Shown here: positions 6,074 through 12,425 of the stretch, piece after piece
Numbering within the stretch: the stretch's first letter is position 1
Layout: each line of letters opens with the position of its first letter
Source: Candidatus Bathyarchaeota archaeon
GTDB lineage: Archaea > Thermoproteota > Bathyarchaeia > Bathyarchaeales > DTEX01
Direction of reading: 5' to 3'
Length of the DNA: 12,425 nucleotides
Assembly (NCBI GenBank): GCA_021158305.1
Contig: JAGGUU010000189.1
Span: 1 to 12,425, forward strand
Translations under genes and position numbers: made by a program
The notes under the pieces: generated by a model
What the model saw: the letters and a program-made list of their open reading frames with translations, nothing else
What the model was told of the DNA's origin: nothing
The model's database searches: none

Positions 6074-7885
6074 ATGAAGCCTCTCGATCTTTTTCCCTAC
6101 ACGCCGTATCCTGAACAGCTCAAGTTCATGAAGGACGCTGAATCGATCCTTCATGAAGGCGGAGTCTTAATAGTTGAGGCATGTAACGGATTCGGTAAGA
6201 CCGCATGCGCTCTTTCCTCCGCTCTTTCAACTGGGCGGAAGATAATCTACGCGACTAGAACACATGAGCAAGTACGTCAGGTTCTACACGAGATCCAGCA
6301 GATAAATAGGAAAGCTGGAACAGAATTTTCAGCCGTGGCCTTAGCAAGCCGTCAAAATCTCTGCTTGAACGATGCTTGCAAAAGACTCCCGCTTTCCGAA
6401 GCTATAGAAGCCTGTAGGATTCTGCGAAAGACACATAGATGCCCCTACAGAACCGATCTTGCTGGCTTGAATCTTACGCTTCCATCCGTTCTCTCAGTGG
6501 AGAAGATGATTCAGTACGGTAAGAAAAACAGTATCTGCCCATACTTCCTTTCAAGAGAGGTTGCAAGGGAGAGCAAAGTCGTCGTAGCCCCATATCAATA
6601 TATCTTCAACGAGAATATTCGGGTCAAGGTTGGACTTAGTATAGACGGAAACATTCTGATCTTCGATGAGGCACATAACGCGGATAAGATAGGCCAAGAG
6701 GTCCTAAGCGATTCTCTTTCCGAACGCGGATTAAATAACGCGGTAAAGGAACTCGAACTTGTTGAATACTCTTCTGACTTCCTAGAAATACTCCTTGAAT
6801 ATCTTGATAAAAAAGTTTCAGCCGATCCTTCCTTAAAGTCTGGATCCGAATTTCTTAGCGATCTCGAAAAGGCCTTAGGTGAAAGTATTTCTTCAATAGT
6901 TGATCTCTACACACCTATAGTCGACGAGATCAGGGAGTATAAGATCTCTGAAGGCCGTGTTCCAGTATGCTATCTTAACGGAATACTTAATTTTCTTCTG
7001 CTAGTAGAATCGGGTGAGAGGGAAAGTTACGTAGCAATTTATAGAATGTCTAAGTCTGGCATGAAAGTTATTGAATATCGATGCCTAGATCCAAGTCTAG
7101 CCATAAAACCAGTAATAGAGAAAGCTCACTCAGCTCTAATAATGTCTGGCACTCTCTCTCCAATGGACTACTTTACGGAGATCCTCGGTTTACCAGAGGC
7201 TAAATGCAAAACGTATTCCGCGATAGCGAAGCCGGAAAATATACGCACTTATGTGGATACATCAGTCTCAACGAGGTTCAGAGAGAGAAGCGAGGAGATG
7301 CTGAGGACATATGGTGAAAGAGTCTCCAAGCTTGTAAAAAACGTGCCTAATGGGGTTTTAATCTTCTTTCCTCAGAGAGAGATGATGAAACAAGCCTTAG
7401 ACATATGGCTTCGAAACGGCTTCATTGAGAAAAGAAAAGACCGCCTATTCATGTCTGGGAAGAGAATTTTCGAAGAGGGTAGATCTGTCAGAGAGAATGC
7501 ACAGATAGTTAACGAGTATAAGAAAGCTGCGAAAACAGAGGAAGGAGCTATTCTACTAGCCGTTTTTCGGGGAAGAAACTCTGAGGGTTCAAACTTTCCC
7601 TATGAGGAGGCTCGGGGAATCTTCAATATAGGCTTACCCTATGCTGACTATAAGGATCCGGTTGTTAAGGCACAAATCAAGTATCTTAACAAGCAGAAGC
7701 CTGGGCTTGGGAATTTATGGTATGTCATGGATGCATTTAGAGCGGCAAATCAAGCACTTGGAAGAGGAATACGGCATAGGGATGACTGGTGTCATTTTTT
7801 CCTTATGGATAAAAGGTATACCTCTCACAGAAGGTTTATCTCAAGATGGATCCTCATAAACGGCATGGAGAGAATTCGTCTATGA
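6074..7885 (+). CDS. XPD/Rad3-like 5'-3' DNA helicase with Fe-S cluster
   Basis: A 603-residue superfamily 2 helicase of the XPD/Rad3/DinG type, which unwinds DNA 5' to 3' and is linked to repair. Seen in order: Q-like motif (FPYTPYPEQ, 7-15), Walker A CNGFGKT (37-43), motif Ia TRTHEQ (61-66), and a cysteine-rich Fe-S segment with Cys97 (SRQNLC), Cys102, Cys114, Cys123 (HRCPY) and Cys155 (ICPYF). The arch region lies about 205-340. Then come DEAH (198-201), motif III SGTLSPMDYF (358-367), motif V RGRNSEG (499-505), and motif VI QALGRGIR (560-567). Four cysteines bind the 4Fe-4S cluster in characterised XPDs; the second ligand here could be Cys102 or Cys114. The ATG at 6074 starts the Q motif in the expected position. 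No strong ribosome binding site precedes it; GTGGGG lies 13 bases away. Archaeal XPD can act outside nucleotide excision repair. Confidence 0.93.
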   Translation: MKPLDLFPYTPYPEQLKFMKDAESILHEGGVLIVEACNGFGKTACALSSALSTGRKIIYATRTHEQVRQVLHEIQQINRKAGTEFSAVALASRQNLCLNDACKRLPLSEAIEACRILRKTHRCPYRTDLAGLNLTLPSVLSVEKMIQYGKKNSICPYFLSREVARESKVVVAPYQYIFNENIRVKVGLSIDGNILIFDEAHNADKIGQEVLSDSLSERGLNNAVKELELVEYSSDFLEILLEYLDKKVSADPSLKSGSEFLSDLEKALGESISSIVDLYTPIVDEIREYKISEGRVPVCYLNGILNFLLLVESGERESYVAIYRMSKSGMKVIEYRCLDPSLAIKPVIEKAHSALIMSGTLSPMDYFTEILGLPEAKCKTYSAIAKPENIRTYVDTSVSTRFRERSEEMLRTYGERVSKLVKNVPNGVLIFFPQREMMKQALDIWLRNGFIEKRKDRLFMSGKRIFEEGRSVRENAQIVNEYKKAAKTEEGAILLAVFRGRNSEGSNFPYEEARGIFNIGLPYADYKDPVVKAQIKYLNKQKPGLGNLWYVMDAFRAANQALGRGIRHRDDWCHFFLMDKRYTSHRRFISRWILINGMERIRL

Positions 7886-8226
7886 ACGCTTCATGTGCTT
7901 CTTTTCAAAATTAATAAAATCATGCCGCAATCTAGGCTGAAATTAGCGAAGTATCATATGCGACGGTTAACTGGCGAATCGAGAAGTTGCCGTAGTATAT
8001 TCGTAGCAACGTTAGCGACTGGGAAGTGAAATGAATATTGAAAATCCGAGATGGAAATCTCATAATAATGGAATTAGCCTCTCTTAAGAATCTCTTACAT
8101 CAGAGAGAATCTTATTTCTCCAAGGGGCGTCCCGCATCTTTCAGCAGTTTTCACCATCGTAATAATAAGCTTAAATACCCTTAGGAGATTTTCTGAATCT
8201 GTTTGATTTTCCCGGGGATATGAGGA
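7886..8226. other. Gene-free interval with weak hairpins
   Basis: No convincing protein gene lies in these 341 bases. The plus strand holds three small inverted repeats: GTTGC/GCAAC (7986-7990 with 8006-8010, 15-base loop), GAGAT/ATCTC closed by a GGAA tetraloop (8048-8061), and a 10-pair stem with one mismatch (8086-8095 with 8104-8113). A 35-codon ORF (7922-8029) is discussed separately as rejected. The right end holds the UPF0179 promoter. I found no convincing C/D box pair or H/ACA layout. Confidence 0.5.
8169..8179 (+). promoter_or_regulatory. TATA-like box for the UPF0179 gene
   Basis: GCTTAAATACC at 8169-8179 resembles an archaeal TATA box, with AT-rich sequence upstream. A start about 25 bases downstream (near 8200) leaves a leader of roughly 27 bases. 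That leader contains GGGGA (8214-8218), a weak ribosome binding site, eight bases before the TTG start at 8227. Confidence 0.45.
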
Positions 8227-8673
8227 TTGGATGAGAAAAGAATAGTTACTCTTGTAGGAAAGAGCTACGCAAAGGTCGGTAATCTCTTTATCTATAGAGG
8301 TCCCGGATCCAAATGTAAGGATTGCGAATACTCCAAGGTGTGCACGGAAAATGTGGAGCCCGGACGGATTTATAAGATTGTGAAGATCCGCGATAGGATT
8401 CTCCTCTGTAAACAGTACAAGATTGAGATGCAGGTAGTAGAGGTGGTTAACGCTGAAGTATCAGCGGTGATCCCGTCGGTGCAAGCAATTCAGGGAGCGG
8501 TAATAACCTTCAGAACCCCGGAATGTAGTAGGGAGGAATGCGCATACTATGATCTTTGCTTTCCCGAAGGTTTAAAATCTGGAGATCGATGTATCATATC
8601 TGACGTCATTCAGAGTGTTCCTTGCTCTCTCGGTGTTCCTCGGAAGAAGGTGCTTCTTCAACTTGTTTCTTAA
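8227..8673 (+). CDS. UPF0179 family cysteine-rich protein
   Basis: A 148-residue archaeal protein matching the UPF0179 family as I recall it from methanogens. Function is not known to me. It has nine cysteines arranged as two similar modules: Cys30-x2-Cys33-x5-Cys39-x21-Cys61 and Cys100-x4-Cys105-x5-Cys111-x21-Cys133, with Cys122 extra. This suggests two zinc or Fe-S sites. Conserved-looking segments are EPGRIYKIVKI (44-54) and PEGLKSGD (113-120). The TTG at 8227 is the only reasonable start, because an in-frame TGA lies two codons upstream (8221-8223) and the family begins just before the TLVG segment. The last 22 codons overlap the convergent FKBP gene (8606-8673); the C-terminal CSLG...KKVLL segment looks family-like, so the overlap is not a misplaced stop. 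Confidence 0.85.
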   Translation: MDEKRIVTLVGKSYAKVGNLFIYRGPGSKCKDCEYSKVCTENVEPGRIYKIVKIRDRILLCKQYKIEMQVVEVVNAEVSAVIPSVQAIQGAVITFRTPECSREECAYYDLCFPEGLKSGDRCIISDVIQSVPCSLGVPRKKVLLQLVS

Positions 8674-9346
8674 AGGTTTCAGTAAATGTGACTGTTGTCT
8701 TTTCAGGGAAGAATTTAGTTATGTCTAGGAATATGCCTCTCTTCGCAACTTGTAGTCCTTCAATGTAGAAAGCTTCCTCTGGAATCTCTATTGACACCTT
8801 ATTCTTTCCGATGGTTACCTTAAACTTTTCCTGCTCAACTTGAGGGATTCTCCGATGTATCAAGGAGAGGATCTTTTCCCTAGATGTGCTGAGCTTTTTC
8901 TGAACTGTAACCTCGTATATAAGTGTCTTGCCTGCAAGGGGCGGGTTAAAGTCAAGAAGTACTCTTCCTGAACCAACTGTTCTAACAGTTGCCAGCCGCC
9001 CGTCAACTTGGATCTGCATGCCTACCTGAGGAGTTATTCCCTGCGCCCTGAGTTTCCGGAGGGAATAGAGACGAATCTTGTTGGGGTCTCTTTCTCCAAA
9101 TGCCTTCTCTGGAGGTATCTCTATGGTTGCTTTCTTTCCAAGCTCTAAATCGATAAGTTTTTCGTCGAGGGCTTTAAGTATCCATCCTTCCCCTATCACG
9201 ACCAGCATGGGCTCATACGATGCTCCTTCCCGGTATATGCCTTCCTTCTTTGCAACCTCCTCGATCGTGGTGTCAAAGACTTTCCCTGTTTCAGACACTC
9301 TGGCAACGTAATCTATTAAGAGGAAATCACCCTTCTTGAACGGCAT
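8606..9346 (-). CDS. FKBP-type peptidyl-prolyl isomerase, long archaeal SlyD-like form
   Basis: A 246-residue cytoplasmic prolyl isomerase and probable folding chaperone. The FKBP fold is split as in SlyD: residues 1-88 (GDFLLIDY, VFDTT, IGEGWILKALDEKL, PPEKAFGERDP) and about 132-150 (DFNPPLAGKTLIYEV). An insert-in-flap chaperone domain lies between them (about 89-131). A further domain (about 155-225) marks the long archaeal class, as in FKBP29-type proteins. The final 17 residues are an acidic, low-complexity tail, and this is the part that overlaps UPF0179. The ATG at 9346 has GAGGT (9358-9354) seven bases upstream, a clear start. It is last in the minus-strand array nurA-herA-phosphoesterase-FKBP, but a promoter upstream suggests it is also transcribed alone. 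Confidence 0.92.
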   Translation of the reverse strand: MPFKKGDFLLIDYVARVSETGKVFDTTIEEVAKKEGIYREGASYEPMLVVIGEGWILKALDEKLIDLELGKKATIEIPPEKAFGERDPNKIRLYSLRKLRAQGITPQVGMQIQVDGRLATVRTVGSGRVLLDFNPPLAGKTLIYEVTVQKKLSTSREKILSLIHRRIPQVEQEKFKVTIGKNKVSIEIPEEAFYIEGLQVAKRGIFLDITKFFPEKTTVTFTETFKKQVEEAPSSEEHRESKEHSE

Positions 9347-9388
9347 CGGCGAGACCTCGCGAAGACTAAAACCTAAGTAGCCTCGAAT

Positions 9389-9396
9389 CTTTTAAA
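9389..9396 (-). promoter_or_regulatory. TATA-like box for the FKBP gene
   Basis: TTTAAAAG on the minus strand (9396-9389) lies in the 60-base gap between the phosphoesterase stop and the FKBP ATG. A start about 25 bases downstream, near 9367, leaves a leader of about 20 bases carrying the GAGGT site (9358-9354). This supports independent transcription of FKBP within the array. Confidence 0.5.
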
Positions 9397-9406
9397 CGTT
9401 ACTCAG

Positions 9407-10075
9407 CTAATCATAAAAAGAGCGGAACTCGATGCTAATATCGTTTTTCTTAACCAATGCTATTACGTAATCTCCATCTTTCGCGGGTCCGGGATTAACT
9501 ATGATCGTACTTTTTATCTTATCTTCTCCTTTAGCTTCATGTATATGTCCACAGAAGACAAGGAGAGGCTCATTTTCCTCAATAAATCTCCTTATGCTTG
9601 AGCTTCCAACGTGTAGATGAAGCATTGTTCTGTCAAGTCGTGTCCCATGAGGCGGAGAATGCGAAATAAGGATAAGCCTTCTATAGTCGATTATATTCTT
9701 TGCCGCTCTTTTCAGATCAGTAATTATTTCTTCCTCGCTGAGTTCGAAGGGTGTGTGAAATGGAGTGGGAGGGCTACCTCCAATACCAATGAAGGATAAC
9801 TCCCCATAAGTTGTAGCTTTACCGTGCAAAAGCTTCGCGTCCTCCAAGTTTGCTCCTAGAAGGGACGGCGGATCGCAGTTTCCCGGAACAAATAATACTG
9901 GCACCCCAGTCTCGGAGAGTATGGAGAGCAGACGGGTCGCTTCCTTAAGGCTGCCAAAGTTCGTTAGGTCTCCGCAGATAAGCATAGCCTCGGCGTTCTC
10001 CTTAACAGCTTCGGCTGCGAATCTCTTGATCATCGCTTCGTTTCCGTGAAAATCGGAACCCACAATCAGCTTCAC
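9407..10075 (-). CDS. YfcE/MJ0936-type metallophosphoesterase
   Basis: A 222-residue calcineurin-like phosphoesterase using a two-metal centre. The five family motifs are visible: Asp8-x-His10 (SDFHGN), GDLT (Asp36), GNCD (Asn66), SHSPP (His139), and GHIHEA (His177, His179). Size and motif spacing fit the YfcE/MJ0936 group of small phosphodiesterases. Characterised members act on model phosphodiesters or cyclic nucleotides; the true substrate is unknown. It lacks the capping and Rad50-binding regions of Mre11 and is much shorter, so it is not Mre11 despite the recombination genes upstream. The start is GTG at 10075, with GAGG (10088-10085) nine bases upstream; the ATG two bases earlier runs straight into TGA. 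It begins 19 bases after herA, so they are probably co-transcribed. Confidence 0.88.
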   Translation of the reverse strand: MKLIVGSDFHGNEAMIKRFAAEAVKENAEAMLICGDLTNFGSLKEATRLLSILSETGVPVLFVPGNCDPPSLLGANLEDAKLLHGKATTYGELSFIGIGGSPPTPFHTPFELSEEEIITDLKRAAKNIIDYRRLILISHSPPHGTRLDRTMLHLHVGSSSIRRFIEENEPLLVFCGHIHEAKGEDKIKSTIIVNPGPAKDGDYVIALVKKNDISIEFRSFYD

Positions 10076-10094
10076 ATCATGTCGCCTCGCCCTT

Positions 10095-11660
10095 CTAGTC
10101 CTCCCTAAGGTGAAGGGGAAGACCGGAGAGGCTATCTTCTAGGGATTGAGATTCCTCTTTTTCCATCTTCTCCCATGCCGACCTCGCAAAGGCAGCTGCC
10201 TTCTGCGGATACTCCTCAACCTCTATCTCAGCTATGACCGGGAAGGGTGTTGGTATGGCTAAGCCCCAAAGCATCGCTTCATGATCCGCCAAGCCTGGCA
10301 AGTAGTCTCTTAGCCTCTCAGATCCATACTCTGTATATTGAAGAATGGCATCTTGATCATTTCCACTTTTTAATCTGAAGCAAGCTACGGAGTTGCACTG
10401 AGAGATTACGCTTTTTAAGACATAGGCTGGCCTCTGAGTTAATAGAATCAGCCCGACATTGTATCCTCCAGCTTGACTTGCAGTCTCGATCATTGATGCC
10501 TTAACGCTGGATTGGGCACTTGACTCCCTAACCTCCGTTCCCCTCTCGGGAGCAAAGTACTGCGCCTCTTCAATCGCGATTATACATGCGAAGTCTCCAT
10601 AATCTTTCCTCTCCATTGCATAGTTCCTAATGCGATCAAGGATGTACTTAGCTGTTCTCTGCTGCGCTTCTATATCTGTGTTTACTGAGAAGTCAATGAT
10701 TATCAAGGGATTCTCTTTTATCTCCGGAATTATGTCCAATGGTTCACTCTGCTCGTCTATGAATGTGCCTTTATTCTCCAGAAACCACTCTATCCCCGAA
10801 AGCGCCTTTTCTTGGCTCTTAACAGTCTTGTAGATTACACCCTGCTTAAGTATCTCTCTGACCCTGGCTAGTATATTGTCTCTATTTATTGCTGCCCCTT
10901 CATTCCGTAGTGAGCGAATGGCTTCTATGAGAAGGCTTCTTTCTTTACCTTTTAGTTCAAGCTTATCCGCGATAACATTTGGATCCGTTATGGCCGGGGT
11001 GAACTCCGTGTATGGAAGTATTTTCGCACCGTACTTTCTAAGACTGTTATATTCACCTCTAATGTCGAATATAATGAAGCGAGGTCTTGGTTTCAGCCGG
11101 GAAGCTTTCGCAACCATGTTTATTATGAAGCTTGATTTCCCAGATCTTGTCATGCCAGCAACGAACATGTGCCCCTTCGCGATCGAGTTTAAGTCTATAT
11201 AAACCGGAATATTTGTTCCACGAACTTTTCCTATCTCAAGGAGGAGAACATCTCTCTCGCGGGTCTTGGGTATAAAGAAACGTTTCAGAGCCTCCTCGCT
11301 CGGCTCATAAACTCGATCCCAAGGTGAAGGAGCCACCTCCATCATGCGCCATTTCCCTTTTTCGTCATAGTATCCCAGAATCTCAGCAAAGGCAACTGTG
11401 TACTCAAGTCTTTTTCCATACTCGGCTCTTCTTCCCTTCTTCCCGGCTAGGGGTCCAGTTCTGCCAGTAATCATTTCAGGATTATAGGGTTGTATCCGAT
11501 AGGTTCTCGTGAGAACCCATAAGTCAGGGTTTGTAGGGTGCTCAATGAAGTAGAAATGATTAAACTTAACACGGGCATCCTCCATGACAACGAAGATTAA
11601 AGAGTCATGTGTACATCCGGAAAGGGCGTATCCTATGGGCTTAACTTCGGACTTCTCCAT
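10095..11660 (-). CDS. herA: HerA-family DNA translocase/helicase
   Basis: A 521-residue hexameric FtsK/HerA-type ATPase. Archaeal HerA pairs with NurA to resect DNA ends for recombination, together with Mre11-Rad50. An N-terminal beta-rich HAS-barrel-like region covers about 1-160. Walker A is GMTRSGKSS (169-177, Lys175), followed by FDIRGEY (198-204). A helical insertion spans about 225-310. Walker B is IAIEEAQYF (361-369, Glu364-Glu365), with the EE form usual in HerA, then sensor-like LLTQRP (406-411), FRLKSGND (428-435) and a C-terminal region ending in an acidic tail. The ATG at 11660 has GGAGGGG six bases upstream. It follows the nurA stop by one base, so translation is likely coupled. 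The adjacency to NurA is strong support for HerA over other DUF87 ATPases. Confidence 0.92.
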   Translation of the reverse strand: MEKSEVKPIGYALSGCTHDSLIFVVMEDARVKFNHFYFIEHPTNPDLWVLTRTYRIQPYNPEMITGRTGPLAGKKGRRAEYGKRLEYTVAFAEILGYYDEKGKWRMMEVAPSPWDRVYEPSEEALKRFFIPKTRERDVLLLEIGKVRGTNIPVYIDLNSIAKGHMFVAGMTRSGKSSFIINMVAKASRLKPRPRFIIFDIRGEYNSLRKYGAKILPYTEFTPAITDPNVIADKLELKGKERSLLIEAIRSLRNEGAAINRDNILARVREILKQGVIYKTVKSQEKALSGIEWFLENKGTFIDEQSEPLDIIPEIKENPLIIIDFSVNTDIEAQQRTAKYILDRIRNYAMERKDYGDFACIIAIEEAQYFAPERGTEVRESSAQSSVKASMIETASQAGGYNVGLILLTQRPAYVLKSVISQCNSVACFRLKSGNDQDAILQYTEYGSERLRDYLPGLADHEAMLWGLAIPTPFPVIAEIEVEEYPQKAAAFARSAWEKMEKEESQSLEDSLSGLPLHLRED

Positions 11661-11661
11661 T

Positions 11662-12425
11662 TTATTCCCCTCCCCCCTCCATTATGCTGGAGACATACTC
11701 TCTATCAGTAAGTGTCCAAGGCTCGCCGTGCTGCAAGGCCAGTAAGGTTAGATCTCGCATCTGCATCTCTCCTCTGTGAACGAGGTCGAGAGCCTTTGAA
11801 TAGATCATCAATGTGCGTATATTTGAGATGTTAGTTGTCACTTTCGTGAGGCGGTCTGCTTCGCTTATTGAGAATGGTATACCGCTTCCCTCCTCTGATG
11901 TTGTAAACACTAATTTACATATTTCATCTAATCGGTTTAGGCAGTATCCGGGCAGCTCCAGCCTAAAGGGCGTGGTGAGCCCAGTTCTGATATAGGATGA
12001 ATATATACTCGTAAATTCAAGTATCTCTCTGCTTGGTATGCCTAGCTCCTCAGCTTTCTTCCTATATTCGCTGACTATTCTTCCTTTCATAGCTTCCTCA
12101 GGTACCGTATATTCACCTAAGCCTAGGATTAGATCCATGAGAGCAGTGTCTCTTAGCTTCGGCACCTTAAATTTCTTGCATAAATGATTTATCCTAGTCC
12201 TCTTAACAAAGCCGACTATTGGTATATCCCTCTCGTAACAGTAATGGAGCAAGCCTATTGAACTCAGCAAAGTCCTTTTGAAGTCTTCAATATAATCTTT
12301 CGTTGAATCAGGGGAAGGTGAAAGCCAGAAGTTCAGAAGTAATGAGCCGTCAACTAACACGAAGTCGGGCTCCCACTTCTCCACAGCCTCCTCAGTCACA
12401 TCGCATTGTATCTTAAAGGCAAGAA
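11662..12425 (-). CDS. nurA: NurA 5'-3' nuclease, 5' end outside the window
   Basis: C-terminal part (253 codons) of a NurA-type nuclease, the partner of HerA in DNA end resection. The frame is open to the window edge; a GTG at 12399 would be a false start, because in-frame coding continues upstream of it. The VLVDGSLL segment near the visible start resembles the second acidic motif of NurA, so roughly the first 100-130 residues, including the first catalytic DGS motif, should lie to the right. A later LALQHGEPW segment holds the C-terminal His expected in the active site. The final residues (EGGGE) are encoded by the G-rich stretch that serves as the herA ribosome binding site. Identity rests on this motif pattern and the one-base spacing to herA. 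Confidence 0.82.
   Translation of the reverse strand, partial: LAFKIQCDVTEEAVEKWEPDFVLVDGSLLLNFWLSPSPDSTKDYIEDFKRTLLSSIGLLHYCYERDIPIVGFVKRTRINHLCKKFKVPKLRDTALMDLILGLGEYTVPEEAMKGRIVSEYRKKAEELGIPSREILEFTSIYSSYIRTGLTTPFRLELPGYCLNRLDEICKLVFTTSEEGSGIPFSISEADRLTKVTTNISNIRTLMIYSKALDLVHRGEMQMRDLTLLALQHGEPWTLTDREYVSSIMEGGGE
11667..11680 (-). promoter_or_regulatory. Double ribosome binding site for herA inside the nurA end
   Basis: On the minus strand GGAGGGGGGAGGGG (11680-11667) contains two overlapping Shine-Dalgarno matches. The nearer lies six bases before the herA ATG and overlaps the last nurA codons. With the TAA-A-ATG junction this predicts coupled translation and near-equal synthesis of NurA and HerA. 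Confidence 0.7.

Noticed and set aside
7922..8029. 35-codon basic ORF (ATG to TGA) in the gene-free interval
   Set aside because: No ribosome binding site, the AT-rich element is too close to the ATG to act as its TATA box, and no family is recognised. A length of 35 codons is expected by chance.
9407..10075. Metallophosphoesterase as Mre11, given the nearby herA and nurA
   Set aside because: At 222 residues it lacks the Mre11 capping and C-terminal regions, and motif spacing fits the small YfcE/MJ0936 group.

Overview
The window reads as a chromosomal segment of an archaeon. It carries a 20S proteasome beta subunit, a UPF0179 protein, a long SlyD-like FKBP, an XPD/Rad3 helicase with an Fe-S cysteine set, and an adjacent nurA-herA pair. 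The isoleucine tRNA has a genome-encoded CCA end. Upstream signals are a mix of AT-rich TATA-like boxes and GAGG/GGAGG ribosome binding sites. A lineage near Bathyarchaeia/Thermoproteota, possibly thermophilic (nurA-herA, encoded CCA), is a guess from gene content and not a demonstrated placement. Base composition and codon use look even throughout. I see no insertion sequence, integrase, CRISPR array or phage gene.

Layout. A possible 5' fragment of a gene (1-42, minus) lies beyond tRNA-Ile(GAT) (81-158, minus). The tRNA is divergent from the proteasome beta gene (293-949, plus). That gene meets a HAD-family hydrolase (944-1615, minus) tail to tail with a 6-base overlap. The HAD gene is divergent from a large SERCA-type P-type calcium ATPase (1748-4504, plus). 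An unrecognised two-transmembrane protein (4568-4888, minus) is convergent with the ATPase and divergent from a ROK-family sugar kinase (5019-5993, plus). The kinase is followed by the XPD-like helicase (6074-7885, plus). A 341-base gene-free stretch (7886-8226) holds a promoter and a few weak hairpins. It precedes a UPF0179 gene (8227-8673, plus) whose last 22 codons overlap the end of the convergent FKBP gene (8606-9346, minus). The right part is a minus-strand array read from the right edge: nurA (5' end outside the window), herA, a YfcE-type metallophosphoesterase, then FKBP.

How genes fit together. NurA and HerA form the end-resection nuclease-helicase motor of archaeal homologous recombination. 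They are almost fused here (1 base apart, strong Shine-Dalgarno), so translational coupling is likely. The metallophosphoesterase 19 bases downstream is a small YfcE-type enzyme and not Mre11. FKBP probably also has its own promoter. Elsewhere the window is mostly housekeeping: protein turnover, calcium export, sugar phosphorylation and DNA repair. No complete novel system is evident. The points most worth a second look are the duplicated four-cysteine modules inside UPF0179, the coding overlap of UPF0179 with FKBP, the full set of SERCA-like calcium ligands in the ATPase, and the orphan two-transmembrane protein beside it.
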